Source: Plasticicumulans lactativorans (GTDB lineage: Bacteria; Pseudomonadota; Gammaproteobacteria; Competibacterales; Competibacteraceae). From it: DNA of 64,000 nucleotides. The stretch covers positions 62,001 to 126,000 of the forward strand of contig NZ_SLWY01000016.1 of assembly GCF_004341245.1 (NCBI RefSeq), read 5' to 3'. A program made the translations under genes and the position numbers. How positions within the stretch are numbered: the first letter of the stretch is position 1; each line of letters starts with the position of its first letter. Of this stretch, positions 47,418-56,144 are shown one piece after another. The notes beneath the pieces are model-generated. The model worked only from the letters and a program-made list of their open reading frames with translations. It ran no database searches and had not been told where the DNA came from.

Positions 47418-49052
47418 ATGAGCAGCAGCCACGCACTTCGGGTCGTGATGGCCCAGTTCAACCCGCTGGTCGGTGCCGTCGAGGCCAACGCCGAGCGCAT
47501 CGTCGCCAGCGCCCGGGAGGCCCGTGACCGCCACGGCGCCGACGTGATCGTGTTCCCCGAACTGACCGTGACCGGCTACCCGCCCGAGGACCTGCTGCTG
47601 CGCCCCGAGTTCATCCGCGCCACCGCGGCCGCGGTGGCACGCATCGCCGCCGCGGTCGAGGGCGTGGCGGTGGTGATCGGCTACCCGACGAGCAGCCTCG
47701 GCGGCCTCTACAACGCCGCCGCGTTCATCGCCGACGGCGCCGTCAAGGCGGTCTACGCCAAGCAGCGCCTGCCGAACTACAGCGTGTTCGACGAGAAGCG
47801 CTACTTCGTTCCGGGCACGACGCCGACCGTGGTCGAGCATCGCGGTGTGCGCCTCGCCCTCAGCATCTGCGAGGACGTGTGGTTCCCCGAGCCGACGGCG
47901 CAGGCGCTCGCGGCCGGCGCCGAGCTGATGCTGAACCTCAACGCCTCGCCCTTCCACCTCGGCAAGGGCCGCCAGCGCACCGATGTGCTGCGTGCCCGCG
48001 TGCGCGAGAGCCCGCTGCCGATCGTCTACGTCAACCAGGTCGGCGGCCAGGACGAACTGGTGTTCGACGGCGGCTCGCTGGTGCTGGATGCCGCCGGCGA
48101 GATCACGCAGCGCGCGCCGTTCTGCGTCGAGGGCCTGTACCCGGTCGACTTCACGCGCGACGCCGACGGGCGGCTGCTGCCGGTGCCGGGCACCCTCGCC
48201 CCCGAGCCGAGCGAGGAGGAAGCCGTGTACCGCGCGATCGTGCTCGGCGTGCGCGACTACGTCACCAAGAACGGCTTCAAGGGCGCGGTGCTCGGGCTCT
48301 CCGGGGGCATCGATTCGGCGCTGACCCTCGCCATCGCCGTCGATGCCCTCGGCGCGGACGCGGTCGAGGCGGTGTCGATGCCGTCGCGCTACACCGCCGA
48401 CATGAGCAATGCCGACGCCGCGCTCGAAGCCCGCCAGCTCGGCGTGCGCTACCACGTGATCTCGATCGAGCCGGCGTTCGACGCCTTCAACACCCTGCTC
48501 GCGGAGCGCTTCGCCGGCCTCGCCGCCGACACCACCGAGGAGAACATCCAGGCGCGCTGCCGCGGCGTGCTGCTGATGGCGCTCTCCAACAAGACCGGCC
48601 GGCTGGTGCTGACCACCAGCAACAAGAGCGAGACCGCGGTCGGCTACTCGACGCTGTACGGTGACATGGCCGGCGGCTTCGCGCCGATCAAGGACGTGCC
48701 GAAGACCCTGGTGTACCGGCTCGCGCACTGGCGCAACGCGCTGACGCCGGTGATCCCGCAGCGGGTGATCGACCGCCCGCCGTCGGCCGAGCTGCGCCCG
48801 GAGCAGACCGACCAGGATTCGCTGCCGCCCTACGACGTGCTCGACGCCATCCTGGAGCGCTACGTCGAGCAGGACCGCGCGGTCGACGAGATCGTCGCCG
48901 AGGGCTTCGAGCGGGCGACCGTCGAACGCGTGGTGCGGCTGGTGATCGTCAACGAGTACAAGCGCCGCCAGGCCGCACCGGGGGTGCGGATCACCCCGCG
49001 GGCCTTCGGGCGCGACCGCCGTTACCCGATCACCTCGGGGTTCCGGCGCTGA
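47418..49052 (+). CDS. nadE: Glutamine-dependent NAD+ synthetase
   Basis: A 544-aa two-domain enzyme. The N-terminal nitrilase-like amidase domain (1-250) releases ammonia from glutamine and has the catalytic cysteine at about 151 in LSICEDVWFPE, with FPELTVTGYPPEDLL carrying the catalytic glutamate. The C-terminal synthetase domain has the PP-loop LSGGIDSAL around 294-302 and GYSTLYGDMAGGFAPIKD. It amidates nicotinic acid adenine dinucleotide to NAD+. It starts 30 bp after the sucCD terminator. The ribosome binding site is weak (CCGAGG). Confidence 0.97.
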   Translation: MSSSHALRVVMAQFNPLVGAVEANAERIVASAREARDRHGADVIVFPELTVTGYPPEDLLLRPEFIRATAAAVARIAAAVEGVAVVIGYPTSSLGGLYNAAAFIADGAVKAVYAKQRLPNYSVFDEKRYFVPGTTPTVVEHRGVRLALSICEDVWFPEPTAQALAAGAELMLNLNASPFHLGKGRQRTDVLRARVRESPLPIVYVNQVGGQDELVFDGGSLVLDAAGEITQRAPFCVEGLYPVDFTRDADGRLLPVPGTLAPEPSEEEAVYRAIVLGVRDYVTKNGFKGAVLGLSGGIDSALTLAIAVDALGADAVEAVSMPSRYTADMSNADAALEARQLGVRYHVISIEPAFDAFNTLLAERFAGLAADTTEENIQARCRGVLLMALSNKTGRLVLTTSNKSETAVGYSTLYGDMAGGFAPIKDVPKTLVYRLAHWRNALTPVIPQRVIDRPPSAELRPEQTDQDSLPPYDVLDAILERYVEQDRAVDEIVAEGFERATVERVVRLVIVNEYKRRQAAPGVRITPRAFGRDRRYPITSGFRR

Positions 49053-49065
49053 GGCCGCCGGGGCG

Positions 49066-49587
49066 TCAGCGGAAGCTGACCACTTCCGCGAGCCGCCGGC
49101 GCGGGGTGGGGTTCGGCAGTTCGGCGGGATAGCCGACGGTCATCAGCGCGATCGGCTTGAGGCCGGGTTCGAGGTGGAGCAGGCGCGCCACCGCGACCTC
49201 GTCGAAGTAGCCGATCCACGCCGAGGCGAGGCCGGCGGCAACCGCGGCGAGCTGGGTGTAGGCGGCGGCGATGGTGGTGTCCTGCACCGCGTAGAGGGCC
49301 TCGCCGCGGGGGCCGAACTCGGTCGCGGAGCGCGCCGGGTCGGCGCAGAACACCAGGCACACCGGCGCCGCGGCGATGAAGTGCTGGCCTGCGGCGGCGT
49401 CCGCGAGCCCCTGGCGTTCCGCGGCGTCGCGCACGACGACGATGCGGTAGGCCTGCAGGTCACCGGCGGACGGTGCGGCGCAGGCCATTTCGAGGATGGC
49501 GTGGAGCTTGGCGTCCTCCACCGGCATGTCGGCCTGGTACTGGCGAACCGAATGGCGGTGCCGCACCGTTTCGAAGAAATCCCACAT
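49066..49587 (-). CDS. Nitroreductase family protein
   Basis: 173 aa with the FMN-binding nitroreductase fold. Visible pieces are the N-terminal RHSVRQY, which contacts FMN phosphate, LEMACAAPSAGDLQAYRIVVV, and ALMTVGYPAE near the C-terminus. Family members reduce nitro-compounds or quinones with NAD(P)H, but the substrate here is unknown. I place the start at ATG 49587 (MWDFFETVRHRHS), with AAAGG upstream, rather than at the longer open frame. It is convergent with nadE and followed by bamD on the same strand direction. Confidence 0.9.
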   Translation of the reverse strand: MWDFFETVRHRHSVRQYQADMPVEDAKLHAILEMACAAPSAGDLQAYRIVVVRDAAERQGLADAAAGQHFIAAAPVCLVFCADPARSATEFGPRGEALYAVQDTTIAAAYTQLAAVAAGLASAWIGYFDEVAVARLLHLEPGLKPIALMTVGYPAELPNPTPRRRLAEVVSFR

Positions 49588-49675
49588 GGGTCCGTACCTT
49601 TGGGCGCGTGATGAAGCTCTCGCGGCGACCGGCACCGCGGCCTGTGGCGCGCCGCCCGCAGGGACGGCGCCGGGC

Positions 49676-50470
49676 TCAGCCTTCGACGAGGGCGCTCAGC
49701 TGCGGCAGATCGGCGCGGTTCGGCGCGTTCTCGCGCAGCACCCGCAGGTAGTCGCGGGCCAGGTCGCGCATGCCCATCGCGGCGTAGGCGCGCGTCATCA
49801 CCGCCAGGGCGTCGGCCGCCGCCGGCGCGCTCGAGTAGTTTTCGAGCACGTACTTGCCGCGGTTGACGGCGGCCACGTAGGCGCCGCGTTCGAGGTAGAA
49901 GGCTGCGACGTTGACCTCGTAGCTCGCCAGGTTGTTGCGCAGGAACAGCATGCGCTGGCGCGCATCCGGCGCGTACTTGCTGTCGGGGAACTTGGTCACC
50001 AGTTCGTTGAAGTCGTTGAACGACTGCATCGCGGTCGCACTGTCGGTGCGGGTCGGGTCGGCCGGCAGCAGGCGGTCGACGGGGCCGTCGGCGCGGTTGA
50101 AGTTCACCAGGCCCTTCAGGTAGTAGGCGTAGTCGACGTAGGGGTGGCGCGGGTTGGTCTTGATGAAGCGATCGGCGGCGGCGATGGCCGAATCGGGCTC
50201 GCTGTCCTTGTAATATGCGTAGATCGACTCGAGTTGCGCCTGTTGGGCATACTTCCCGAACGGATAGCGTGCCTGCAGCTTCTCGTAATAGGTGATCGCC
50301 TGCTGGTAGTTGCCGTTGTCCAGCGCATCCTTCGCTTCCGAGTAGAACTTCGCCGCCGACCAGTTGCGTGTCTCGTCGATCTTGTCGGGCAGCAGCGAGC
50401 AGCCCGAAACGCCCGCGAACGCGAGCAGCAGGGCGAGGGTGGCGAGGAACGGACGGCGGGATGCAGACAT
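49676..50470 (-). CDS. bamD: Outer membrane protein assembly factor BamD
   Basis: BamD is the essential lipoprotein of the BAM complex that inserts beta-barrel proteins. The 264-aa precursor has a signal peptide ending in VSGC with the lipidated Cys24, then five TPR-like repeats; ARYPFGKYAQQAQLESIYAYYK and FIKTNPRHPYVDYAYYLKGL are very typical BamD segments. The start is the ATG at 50470. It is divergent from rluD, a conserved arrangement in beta- and gamma-proteobacteria. The 67-bp gap carries TATACT on the minus strand as a possible -10. Confidence 0.97.
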   Translation of the reverse strand: MSASRRPFLATLALLLAFAGVSGCSLLPDKIDETRNWSAAKFYSEAKDALDNGNYQQAITYYEKLQARYPFGKYAQQAQLESIYAYYKDSEPDSAIAAADRFIKTNPRHPYVDYAYYLKGLVNFNRADGPVDRLLPADPTRTDSATAMQSFNDFNELVTKFPDSKYAPDARQRMLFLRNNLASYEVNVAAFYLERGAYVAAVNRGKYVLENYSSAPAAADALAVMTRAYAAMGMRDLARDYLRVLRENAPNRADLPQLSALVEG

Positions 50471-50537
50471 GCGTTGCCTGATTTCCGAAGGCGAAAGAAT
50501 GGGCGCGGAGTATACCGCGCACCCCGGAATTAAGACC

Positions 50538-51536
50538 ATGCCCAAACAGGAACGGCTGGATTGCACCATCCCCGTCGAGCTCGCCGGTAAAAGGCTCGAT
50601 CAGGTGCTCGCCGAACTGCTGCCCGATCACTCGCGCGCGCGCCTGCAGCACTGGCTCAAGGACGGCGCGATCCGCATCGACGGGCGCCCCGGCCGGCCGC
50701 GCGACCGCGTCCTCGGCGGCGAGCACCTCGAAGGGTGCTGGGAGCTCGCCGAGGTCGTCGCCGACGCCGCGCAGCCGATGGATCTTGCCGTGGTCTACGA
50801 GGACGACGACATCCTGGTGATCGACAAGCCCGCCGGACTGGTCGTCCATCCCGCCGCGGGCAACCCGGACGGCACGCTGCTCAACGCCCTGCTGCACCAC
50901 GCGCCGGTCACCGCACACCTGCCGCGCGCGGGGCTGGTGCACCGCCTCGACAAGGACACCTCCGGCCTGCTGGTGGTGGCGAAGAGCGAGCGTGCGCGCA
51001 CCGGCCTGGTCGAGCAGCTGCAGACGCGGCGCATGGGGCGCGAGTATCAGGCGGTGGTGAGCGGCGTGCTGGTCGCCGGCGGGCTGGTCGACGTCCCCAT
51101 CGGCCGTCACGCGATCGACCGCAAGCGCATGGCGGTGAGTCCCGGCGGCAAACCGGCGATCACGCACTTCCGCGTCGCCGAACGCTTCCGTGCCCACACC
51201 CACCTGTACCTGCGCCTGGAGAGCGGGCGCACCCACCAGATCCGCGTGCACATGGCCTATCTCCACCATCCGCTGGTCGGCGATCCGGTCTACGGCGGGC
51301 GCCTGCGCCTGCCACCCGGGGCGGGAGCCGCGTGCGTGGCGGCGCTGCGCGGCTTCGGTCGCCAGGCCCTGCATGCGCGCCGGCTCGAACTCGTCCACCC
51401 CGGCAGCGGTCGACCCCTGCACTGGGAGAGCCCGACACCGGCCGATCTCGCCCACCTGCTCGACGCCCTGCGCGCCGATGCCGCGACCGGCGCGCTGCCG
51501 GATGAGGACGCAGGCGAATGCCACTACAGGGATTGA
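50538..51536 (+). CDS. rluD: 23S rRNA pseudouridine synthase RluD
   Basis: RluD makes pseudouridines 1911, 1915 and 1917 in helix 69 of 23S rRNA. The 332-aa protein has an N-terminal S4 domain (RLDQVLAELLPDHSRARLQHWL) and the catalytic aspartate at about 138 in HRLDKDTSGLLVVAK, with ESGRTHQIRVHMAYLHHPLVGDP further on. All are standard RluA-family motifs. The end overlaps pgeF by 19 bases, as in many relatives. Confidence 0.95.
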   Translation: MPKQERLDCTIPVELAGKRLDQVLAELLPDHSRARLQHWLKDGAIRIDGRPGRPRDRVLGGEHLEGCWELAEVVADAAQPMDLAVVYEDDDILVIDKPAGLVVHPAAGNPDGTLLNALLHHAPVTAHLPRAGLVHRLDKDTSGLLVVAKSERARTGLVEQLQTRRMGREYQAVVSGVLVAGGLVDVPIGRHAIDRKRMAVSPGGKPAITHFRVAERFRAHTHLYLRLESGRTHQIRVHMAYLHHPLVGDPVYGGRLRLPPGAGAACVAALRGFGRQALHARRLELVHPGSGRPLHWESPTPADLAHLLDALRADAATGALPDEDAGECHYRD

Positions 51537-52261
51537 TCACGCCCGACTGGCCGGCGCCGGCGCGGGTGCGCGCGGCCGCGACGACGCGCGTCGGCGGCGT
51601 CAGCGCCGGGCCGTACGCGAGCCTGAACCTCGGCGCACACGTCGGCGACGACCCGGCGACCGTCGCCGAGAACCGCCGGCGCCTCGGCCAGGCGCTCGGG
51701 CTCGGGCAGGCGCCGGCCTGGCTCGACCAGGTGCACGGCTGCGACGTCGCCGACGCCGATGCCCCTGCCACCGCGGTGCCGGTCGCCGATGCCGCCGTCG
51801 CCCGCGCGTGCGGGCACGCCTGCGTGGTGATGACGGCCGACTGCCTGCCGGTGCTGTTCTGCGACCGCGCCGGGGGCGTCGTGGCGGCGGCGCACGCGGG
51901 CTGGCGCGGCCTCGCCGCGGGGGTGCTGGAGGCGACCGTCGCCGCGATGGAGGTGGCGCCGGCGCAGATCCTCGCCTGGCTCGGCCCGGCGATCGGCCCG
52001 ACCGCCTTCGAGGTCGGTCCCGAGGTGCGGGCGGCCTTCGTGGCACGCGATCCCGCGCATGCGAGCGCCTTCACCGCCGGCAGCGGCGACCGCCACTACG
52101 CCGACCTGTACGCGCTCGCGCGGCAGGTGCTGGCCCGTTGCGGTGTCGGCGCGGTCTACGGCAGCGGTTTCTGCACCTTCGGCGAGCGCGGGCGTTTCTT
52201 CTCGTACCGTCGCGACGGACGCACCGGGCGCCAGGCGAGCCTGGTGTGGCTTGCCGGCTAG
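51518..52261 (+). CDS. pgeF: Peptidoglycan editing factor PgeF (YfiH, laccase-domain)
   Basis: 247 aa of the Cu-oxidase_4/multi-copper polyphenol oxidase family. The family motifs are visible: LDQVHGCDVADAD with the metal histidine, VMTADCLPVLFCD, and AAHAGWRGLAAGVLEATV. The family member in E. coli edits misincorporated serine or non-canonical residues in the peptidoglycan stem; purine-nucleoside activity has also been reported for relatives. Co-translation with rluD is suggested by the overlap. Confidence 0.94.
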   Translation: MPLQGLITPDWPAPARVRAAATTRVGGVSAGPYASLNLGAHVGDDPATVAENRRRLGQALGLGQAPAWLDQVHGCDVADADAPATAVPVADAAVARACGHACVVMTADCLPVLFCDRAGGVVAAAHAGWRGLAAGVLEATVAAMEVAPAQILAWLGPAIGPTAFEVGPEVRAAFVARDPAHASAFTAGSGDRHYADLYALARQVLARCGVGAVYGSGFCTFGERGRFFSYRRDGRTGRQASLVWLAG

Positions 52262-52450
52262 TGTCACCAAATTTTACGTTCTGGCGTACAACCGTGCGCT
52301 GCTGCGGATGCACAAGCGTGTCGCTTCAGGTGCTTGTGGGTTTTGGCGCCAAAAATGCTTGGAACCCGATCGAGGCAGCACCGGGATCGGCTGCCACGAC
52401 TTCCGCGGGTCGCTTCCAAAACCTATAACCGGACTGCGCGGGATAATCTG
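52262..52450 (+). other. Structured non-coding region between pgeF and its terminator
   Basis: 189 bp with no credible gene. It holds successive dyads: CACAAGC (52311-52317) with GCTTGTG (52332-52338); the perfect palindrome TTTTGGCGCCAAAA (52341-52354); and CCGATC (52366-52371) with GATCGG (52385-52390), or alternatively GGCAGC (52374-52379) with GCTGCC (52390-52395). Since a good terminator closes it on the plus strand, it may be a structured 3' UTR or an sRNA. I found no clear promoter for an independent RNA. Confidence 0.45.
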
Positions 52451-52476
52451 AGGCGCCTTTGCAGGCGCCTTTTTTC
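52451..52476 (+). terminator. Rho-independent terminator
   Basis: AGGCGCC, loop TTTGCA, GGCGCCT followed by a run of seven T (52470-52476). It is oriented for the plus strand, so it ends rluD-pgeF transcripts or a separate RNA in the preceding gap. It cannot serve the minus-strand SDR gene. Confidence 0.9.
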
Positions 52477-52511
52477 TTGGGTGCGGCGCTGTGCCCGCGC
52501 TTCCGTCGAGC

Positions 52512-53360
52512 TCAGCGGCTGCCGCCGCCGCCCGCACGGGCGGCGATCCAGTCGAGCGCGCGCGTCGGCAGCAGGTGCCTGAGATACCAGAACGCCACCG
52601 TCGGCACCGTCACCCGGTAGCGGGTGCGCGGCCGCGGGCTTTCCAGCGCGTGGACCAGCGCCGCCAGTACCGCCTCGGGGCCGAGGGTGAACGGTGCCGC
52701 CGGCCCCGGACGGGTCAGGCGCGCCTCCATCGCCGCGTAGCGGGCGCGGTGCGGGCTGTGCGCCGCGTCGATGTACTGCAGGAACTTGGCGTGCGAGTTG
52801 GCGCGGAAGCGGCTCGTGATCGGCCCGGGCTCGATCAGGCTCACGTGGATGCCGGTGTCGGCGAGTTCCAGCCGCAGCGTGTCGGTGATGCCTTCGAGCG
52901 CGAACTTGCTCGCGTTGTAGGCACCGCGGTAGGCCATCGCCATGAAGCCGAGGATGGAACTGTTCTGGATGATGCGGCCGTGCCCCTGCCGGCGCATCAC
53001 CGGCAGCACGCGGTTGGTGAGTTCGACGGTGCCGAACAGGTTGGTCTCGAACTGCGCGCGCAGCGCCGCGCGCGAGAGGTCCTCGACGGCGCCGGGCTGG
53101 CCGTAGGCGCCGTTGTTGAACAGTGCGTCGAGACGGCCGCCGCCCGCCGCGAGCACCGCATCGACCGCGGTGGCGATCGAGTCCGGGTCGTCGAGGTCGA
53201 GGCGCCAGGCCTCGAAGCCGGCGTCGCGCAGGTGGGCGACGTCCGCCTCGCGCCGCGCGCTGGCGAACACGCGGTGGCCGCGTTCGCGCAGGCCGTGCGC
53301 GCAGCAAAGGCCGATGCCCGAGGAGCAGCCGGTGATCAGGATGGACTGGGCGACGGGCAT
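52512..53360 (-). CDS. Short-chain dehydrogenase/reductase
   Basis: 282 aa with the classical SDR motifs: the NAD(P) site ILITGCSSGIG at about 7-17, the FNNGAYG strand motif, and the catalytic serine at NSSILGF followed by Y-x-x-x-K in YRGAYNASKFA. The substrate is unknown; such enzymes (YbbO/DltE-like, 270-280 aa) often act on retinal- or steroid-like substrates or acyl chains. The start ATG 53360 has GAGGGAG seven bases upstream. The C-terminus contains a small hydrophobic region and an alanine/glycine-rich tail. Confidence 0.9.
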   Translation of the reverse strand: MPVAQSILITGCSSGIGLCCAHGLRERGHRVFASARREADVAHLRDAGFEAWRLDLDDPDSIATAVDAVLAAGGGRLDALFNNGAYGQPGAVEDLSRAALRAQFETNLFGTVELTNRVLPVMRRQGHGRIIQNSSILGFMAMAYRGAYNASKFALEGITDTLRLELADTGIHVSLIEPGPITSRFRANSHAKFLQYIDAAHSPHRARYAAMEARLTRPGPAAPFTLGPEAVLAALVHALESPRPRTRYRVTVPTVAFWYLRHLLPTRALDWIAARAGGGGSR

Positions 53361-53389
53361 CGCGGGCTCCCTCGGGCGGCGGTGGTGCG

Positions 53390-53923
53390 TCAGGGCGTGG
53401 TGACGAGCGCGCCGGCCTGCAGGCGCGCGAGGACGAAGGCGGCGATCGCCGGCGGCGCGTTGAGGTCGAGCAGCGGCAGCGGGCACGGGCGGTCGAGCGG
53501 TGCGTCGCAGGCGACGGCGATGATGTGGTGGTCGTGCGGGAACAGCGGCGGTGCGCCGAGCGCCGGGCGGTGCAGTTCGAGCTTGGGGATCGGCGCCGCC
53601 TTGAAGCCTTCGACGAGGATCAGGTCGATGTCGGGGGCGGCGAGCGCGGCGAGGCTCGCGGCGAGCGGCCAGGGTTCGGGCCGGGTGTCGATCAGCGCCG
53701 TGCGTCGTCCCGAACACACCAGCACGGCCGCGGCGCCGGCGAGGCGCAGGCGGTGGCTGTCCTTGCCCGGCCGGTCGAGCTCGAGGGCATGGTGGCTGTG
53801 CTTGGCGAGCGCGAGCTGCAGCCCGGCCTCGCGCAGCAGCGGGATCAGCGCGCGCAGCAGCGTGGTCTTGCCGGTGCCGCTGCGGGCGGCGATGCCGAGG
53901 ACGGAGGGCGGCGGGGCTGGCAC
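53390..53923 (-). CDS. mobB: Molybdopterin-guanine dinucleotide biosynthesis adaptor MobB
   Basis: 177-aa GTPase with Walker A ARSGTGKTT at about 13-21, the switch segment AKHSHHALELDRPGKDSHRLRLAGA and the Walker-B-like DLILVEGFK. MobB supports MobA in making molybdenum cofactor bis-MGD; it is not strictly essential in E. coli. The start is a GTG at 53923. Other mo-co genes are not in the window. It lies upstream of the SDR on the same strand with a 29-bp gap. Confidence 0.94.
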   Translation of the reverse strand: MPAPPPSVLGIAARSGTGKTTLLRALIPLLREAGLQLALAKHSHHALELDRPGKDSHRLRLAGAAAVLVCSGRRTALIDTRPEPWPLAASLAALAAPDIDLILVEGFKAAPIPKLELHRPALGAPPLFPHDHHIIAVACDAPLDRPCPLPLLDLNAPPAIAAFVLARLQAGALVTTP

Positions 53924-54062
53924 GGGGGCGGCGCGCGGCGCGGTGTGGAGAGGGGTGCGCAGCTTAGCATCGCGGCGGCGCGACCGCCGCGCATGGTGGA
54001 ACCGCGGCGCGCGGCGGTACCCTAAGCGCAGGTGAAGGCTTGTGCCGCTACGGAGTCATTCG

Positions 54063-54782
54063 ATGCGTGTCTTGATGGGGGTCGTGCTGACCCTGGGTGT
54101 CGCCGCCGCGGTTGCGGCGGAAGGGCCGCGGCCCGACCTCGGCCGCCTGCAGGCCGTGCTCGACGGGCACAAGCCCGACAGCGTCAGCCCCGGCCCGCTG
54201 CCGGGCCTGTTCGAGGTGGTCGTCGGCGGGCGCGTGCTCTACCTGAGCGCCGACGGCCGCTACGTGGTGCGCGGCGACGTGATCGACCTCGCCAAGGGGG
54301 TCAACCTCACCGAGGAGCGCGGCAACGCGCTGCGCCTCGCGGCGCTCGCCACGGTGCCCGAATCCGAGATGGTGATCTTCGCGCCGTCGGGGCCGGTCCG
54401 GCACACGGTGACGGTGTTCACCGACATCGACTGCGGCTACTGCCGCAAGCTGCACAGCGAGATCGAGGCCTACAACCGCTACGGCATCCGCGTGCGCTAC
54501 CTCGCCTACCCGCGCACCGGGCTCGACGGGGAGTCGTACCACAAGTTCGTGTCGGTGTGGTGTTCGGCCGATCGCAAGGATGCCCTGACCCGCGCCAAGC
54601 GGGGCGAGGAGCTGCCGGCGGCGGATTGTCCGAGCCCGATCGCGGCGCAGTACGAACTCGGCAATCGCCTCGGCGTGCAGGGCACGCCGGCGATGGTGCT
54701 CGAAACCGGCGAGATGGTGCCCGGCTACGTGCCGGCGGCGCGCCTCGCGATGATGCTCGACGCGCCGCCGGCACGCCCCTGA
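54063..54782 (+). CDS. dsbC: Thiol:disulfide interchange protein DsbC
   Basis: A periplasmic disulfide isomerase of 239 aa. It has a signal peptide (MRVLMGVVLTLGVAAAVAA), an N-terminal dimerisation domain (LFEVVVGGRVLYLSADGRYVV) and a thioredoxin fold with the active site C-G-Y-C at 124-127 in TDIDCGYCRKLH. The cis-proline loop reads GVQGTPAMVL. I chose the ATG at 54063; a GTG at 54042 would add seven residues before the signal peptide. An extra cysteine pair (WCSAD and DCPSP) is as in other DsbC proteins. Confidence 0.95.
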   Translation: MRVLMGVVLTLGVAAAVAAEGPRPDLGRLQAVLDGHKPDSVSPGPLPGLFEVVVGGRVLYLSADGRYVVRGDVIDLAKGVNLTEERGNALRLAALATVPESEMVIFAPSGPVRHTVTVFTDIDCGYCRKLHSEIEAYNRYGIRVRYLAYPRTGLDGESYHKFVSVWCSADRKDALTRAKRGEELPAADCPSPIAAQYELGNRLGVQGTPAMVLETGEMVPGYVPAARLAMMLDAPPARP

Positions 54783-54804
54783 GCGGGGCGGCCGGGCGGG
54801 GGGC

Positions 54805-54957
54805 TCAGCGGCGCGGGCCACCGCCGTGCTTGAAGCGCTCGCGCACCAGCTCCTCGTCGAGCTGGCCGGAGAAGTACGCGGTTTCCAGCCACATCACGTT
54901 GATGACGCCGAACGCGAGGGCCAGTCCCAGCCCGAGTATCCAGGTGAAGTACCACAT
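54805..54957 (-). CDS. cydX: Cytochrome bd oxidase small subunit CydX
   Basis: 50 aa with one membrane helix. MWYFTWILGLGLALAFGVIN, then W-L-E near the end of the helix, matches the CydX (YbgT) signature, in which Trp-Tyr-Phe-x-W at the start and a Glu in the helix are typical. CydX stabilises the heme groups of the CydAB oxidase. It begins 11 bp after cydB. Confidence 0.92.
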   Translation of the reverse strand: MWYFTWILGLGLALAFGVINVMWLETAYFSGQLDEELVRERFKHGGGPRR

Positions 54958-54968
54958 GCGGGTGTGCC

Positions 54969-56114
54969 TCAGTAGCTCGTGTGCGTGGTGGCGCGGATCG
55001 ACTCCACCGTGACCTTGCCGCGCATCACGCGGTAGACCCACGAGGTGTAGAGGACGATCAGCGGCAGGAAGAAGATCGTGGCCCAGAACATGATCTTCAG
55101 CGTGTGGTGGCTGGACACCGCGTCCCAGGCCGTGAGGCTGCTGTTGAGGTCGGTGCTCGACGGCATCACGAACGGGAACAGCGAGAAGCCCGCGGTGAGG
55201 ACCACGCCGCCGACGGCGGCCGAACTGAGGATGAAGGCCGCCACCGGGCGTTCGTCGGCCGACGCGCGCATCGCGCCGAAGGTGCCGCCGAAGGCCATCA
55301 GCGGAGCGATCAGCATCCACGGGTGGGCCAGGTAGTTGCCGATCCAGGCCCCGCTTTCGCGCACCACGGTCTTGGCCAGCGGCATGAAGGCGGTGTCGGC
55401 GGGCGGCATCGAGGTGATGCGGTAGCCGTCGAGCAGGAACGTGCTCCACACCGCCGCCAGCGCCAGCGCGACGAGCAGGATCTTGCCGCTGAGGGCGATC
55501 GCGTCGGTCGCCCGCGCCTGCACCGCGCCCACGGTGCGCAACTGCAGGAAGGTCGCGCCGTGGAAGGTCAGCATCACCAGGCTGATCACGCCGGCGAGCA
55601 GTCCGAACGGGTTCAGCAGCTGCCAGAACGAGCCGGTGTAGGTCACGCCCATGGTCTCGGCGTCGAAGTGGAAGGGCACCCCCTGCAGCAGGTTGCCGAA
55701 GGCGACGCCGAAGATCACCGGCGGCACCGTGCCGCCGATGAACAGCCCCCAGTCCCAGGCGCCGCGCCAGCGCGGATCCTCGATCTTGCTGCGGTAGTCG
55801 AAGCCGACCGGGCGGAAGAACAGCGCGAACAGCGCGAGGATCAGCGCCGCGTAGAAGCCGGAGAACGCCGTCGCGTAGACCAGCGGCCACGCCGCGAAGG
55901 TGGCGCCGCCCGCGGTGATGAGCCAGGTCTGGTTGCCTTCCCAGGTCGGGCCGACCGCGTTGATGATGACGCGCCGCTCCTCGTCGGTCTTGCCGAGGAA
56001 GGGCAGCAGCGTACCGACGCCCATGTCGAAGCCGTCGGTGATGGCGAAGCCCACCAGCAACAGGCCGACGAAGCCCCACCAGATCAGCTTGAGAGTCTCG
56101 TAGTCGAGTTCCAC
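54969..56114 (-). CDS. cydB: Cytochrome bd ubiquinol oxidase subunit II
   Basis: 381 aa with about nine membrane helices. Typical CydB segments are LKLIWWGFVGLLLVGFAITDGFDMGVG at the N-terminus, VINAVGPTWEGNQTWLITAGG, and PSSTDLNSSLTAWDA. CydB supports assembly of the heme-bearing CydA and may form the oxygen path. It starts 30 bp after cydA. Confidence 0.97.
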   Translation of the reverse strand: MELDYETLKLIWWGFVGLLLVGFAITDGFDMGVGTLLPFLGKTDEERRVIINAVGPTWEGNQTWLITAGGATFAAWPLVYATAFSGFYAALILALFALFFRPVGFDYRSKIEDPRWRGAWDWGLFIGGTVPPVIFGVAFGNLLQGVPFHFDAETMGVTYTGSFWQLLNPFGLLAGVISLVMLTFHGATFLQLRTVGAVQARATDAIALSGKILLVALALAAVWSTFLLDGYRITSMPPADTAFMPLAKTVVRESGAWIGNYLAHPWMLIAPLMAFGGTFGAMRASADERPVAAFILSSAAVGGVVLTAGFSLFPFVMPSSTDLNSSLTAWDAVSSHHTLKIMFWATIFFLPLIVLYTSWVYRVMRGKVTVESIRATTHTSY

Positions 56115-56144
56115 GCCTTTATTCCTTTTGGTTGATGGGCGGCG

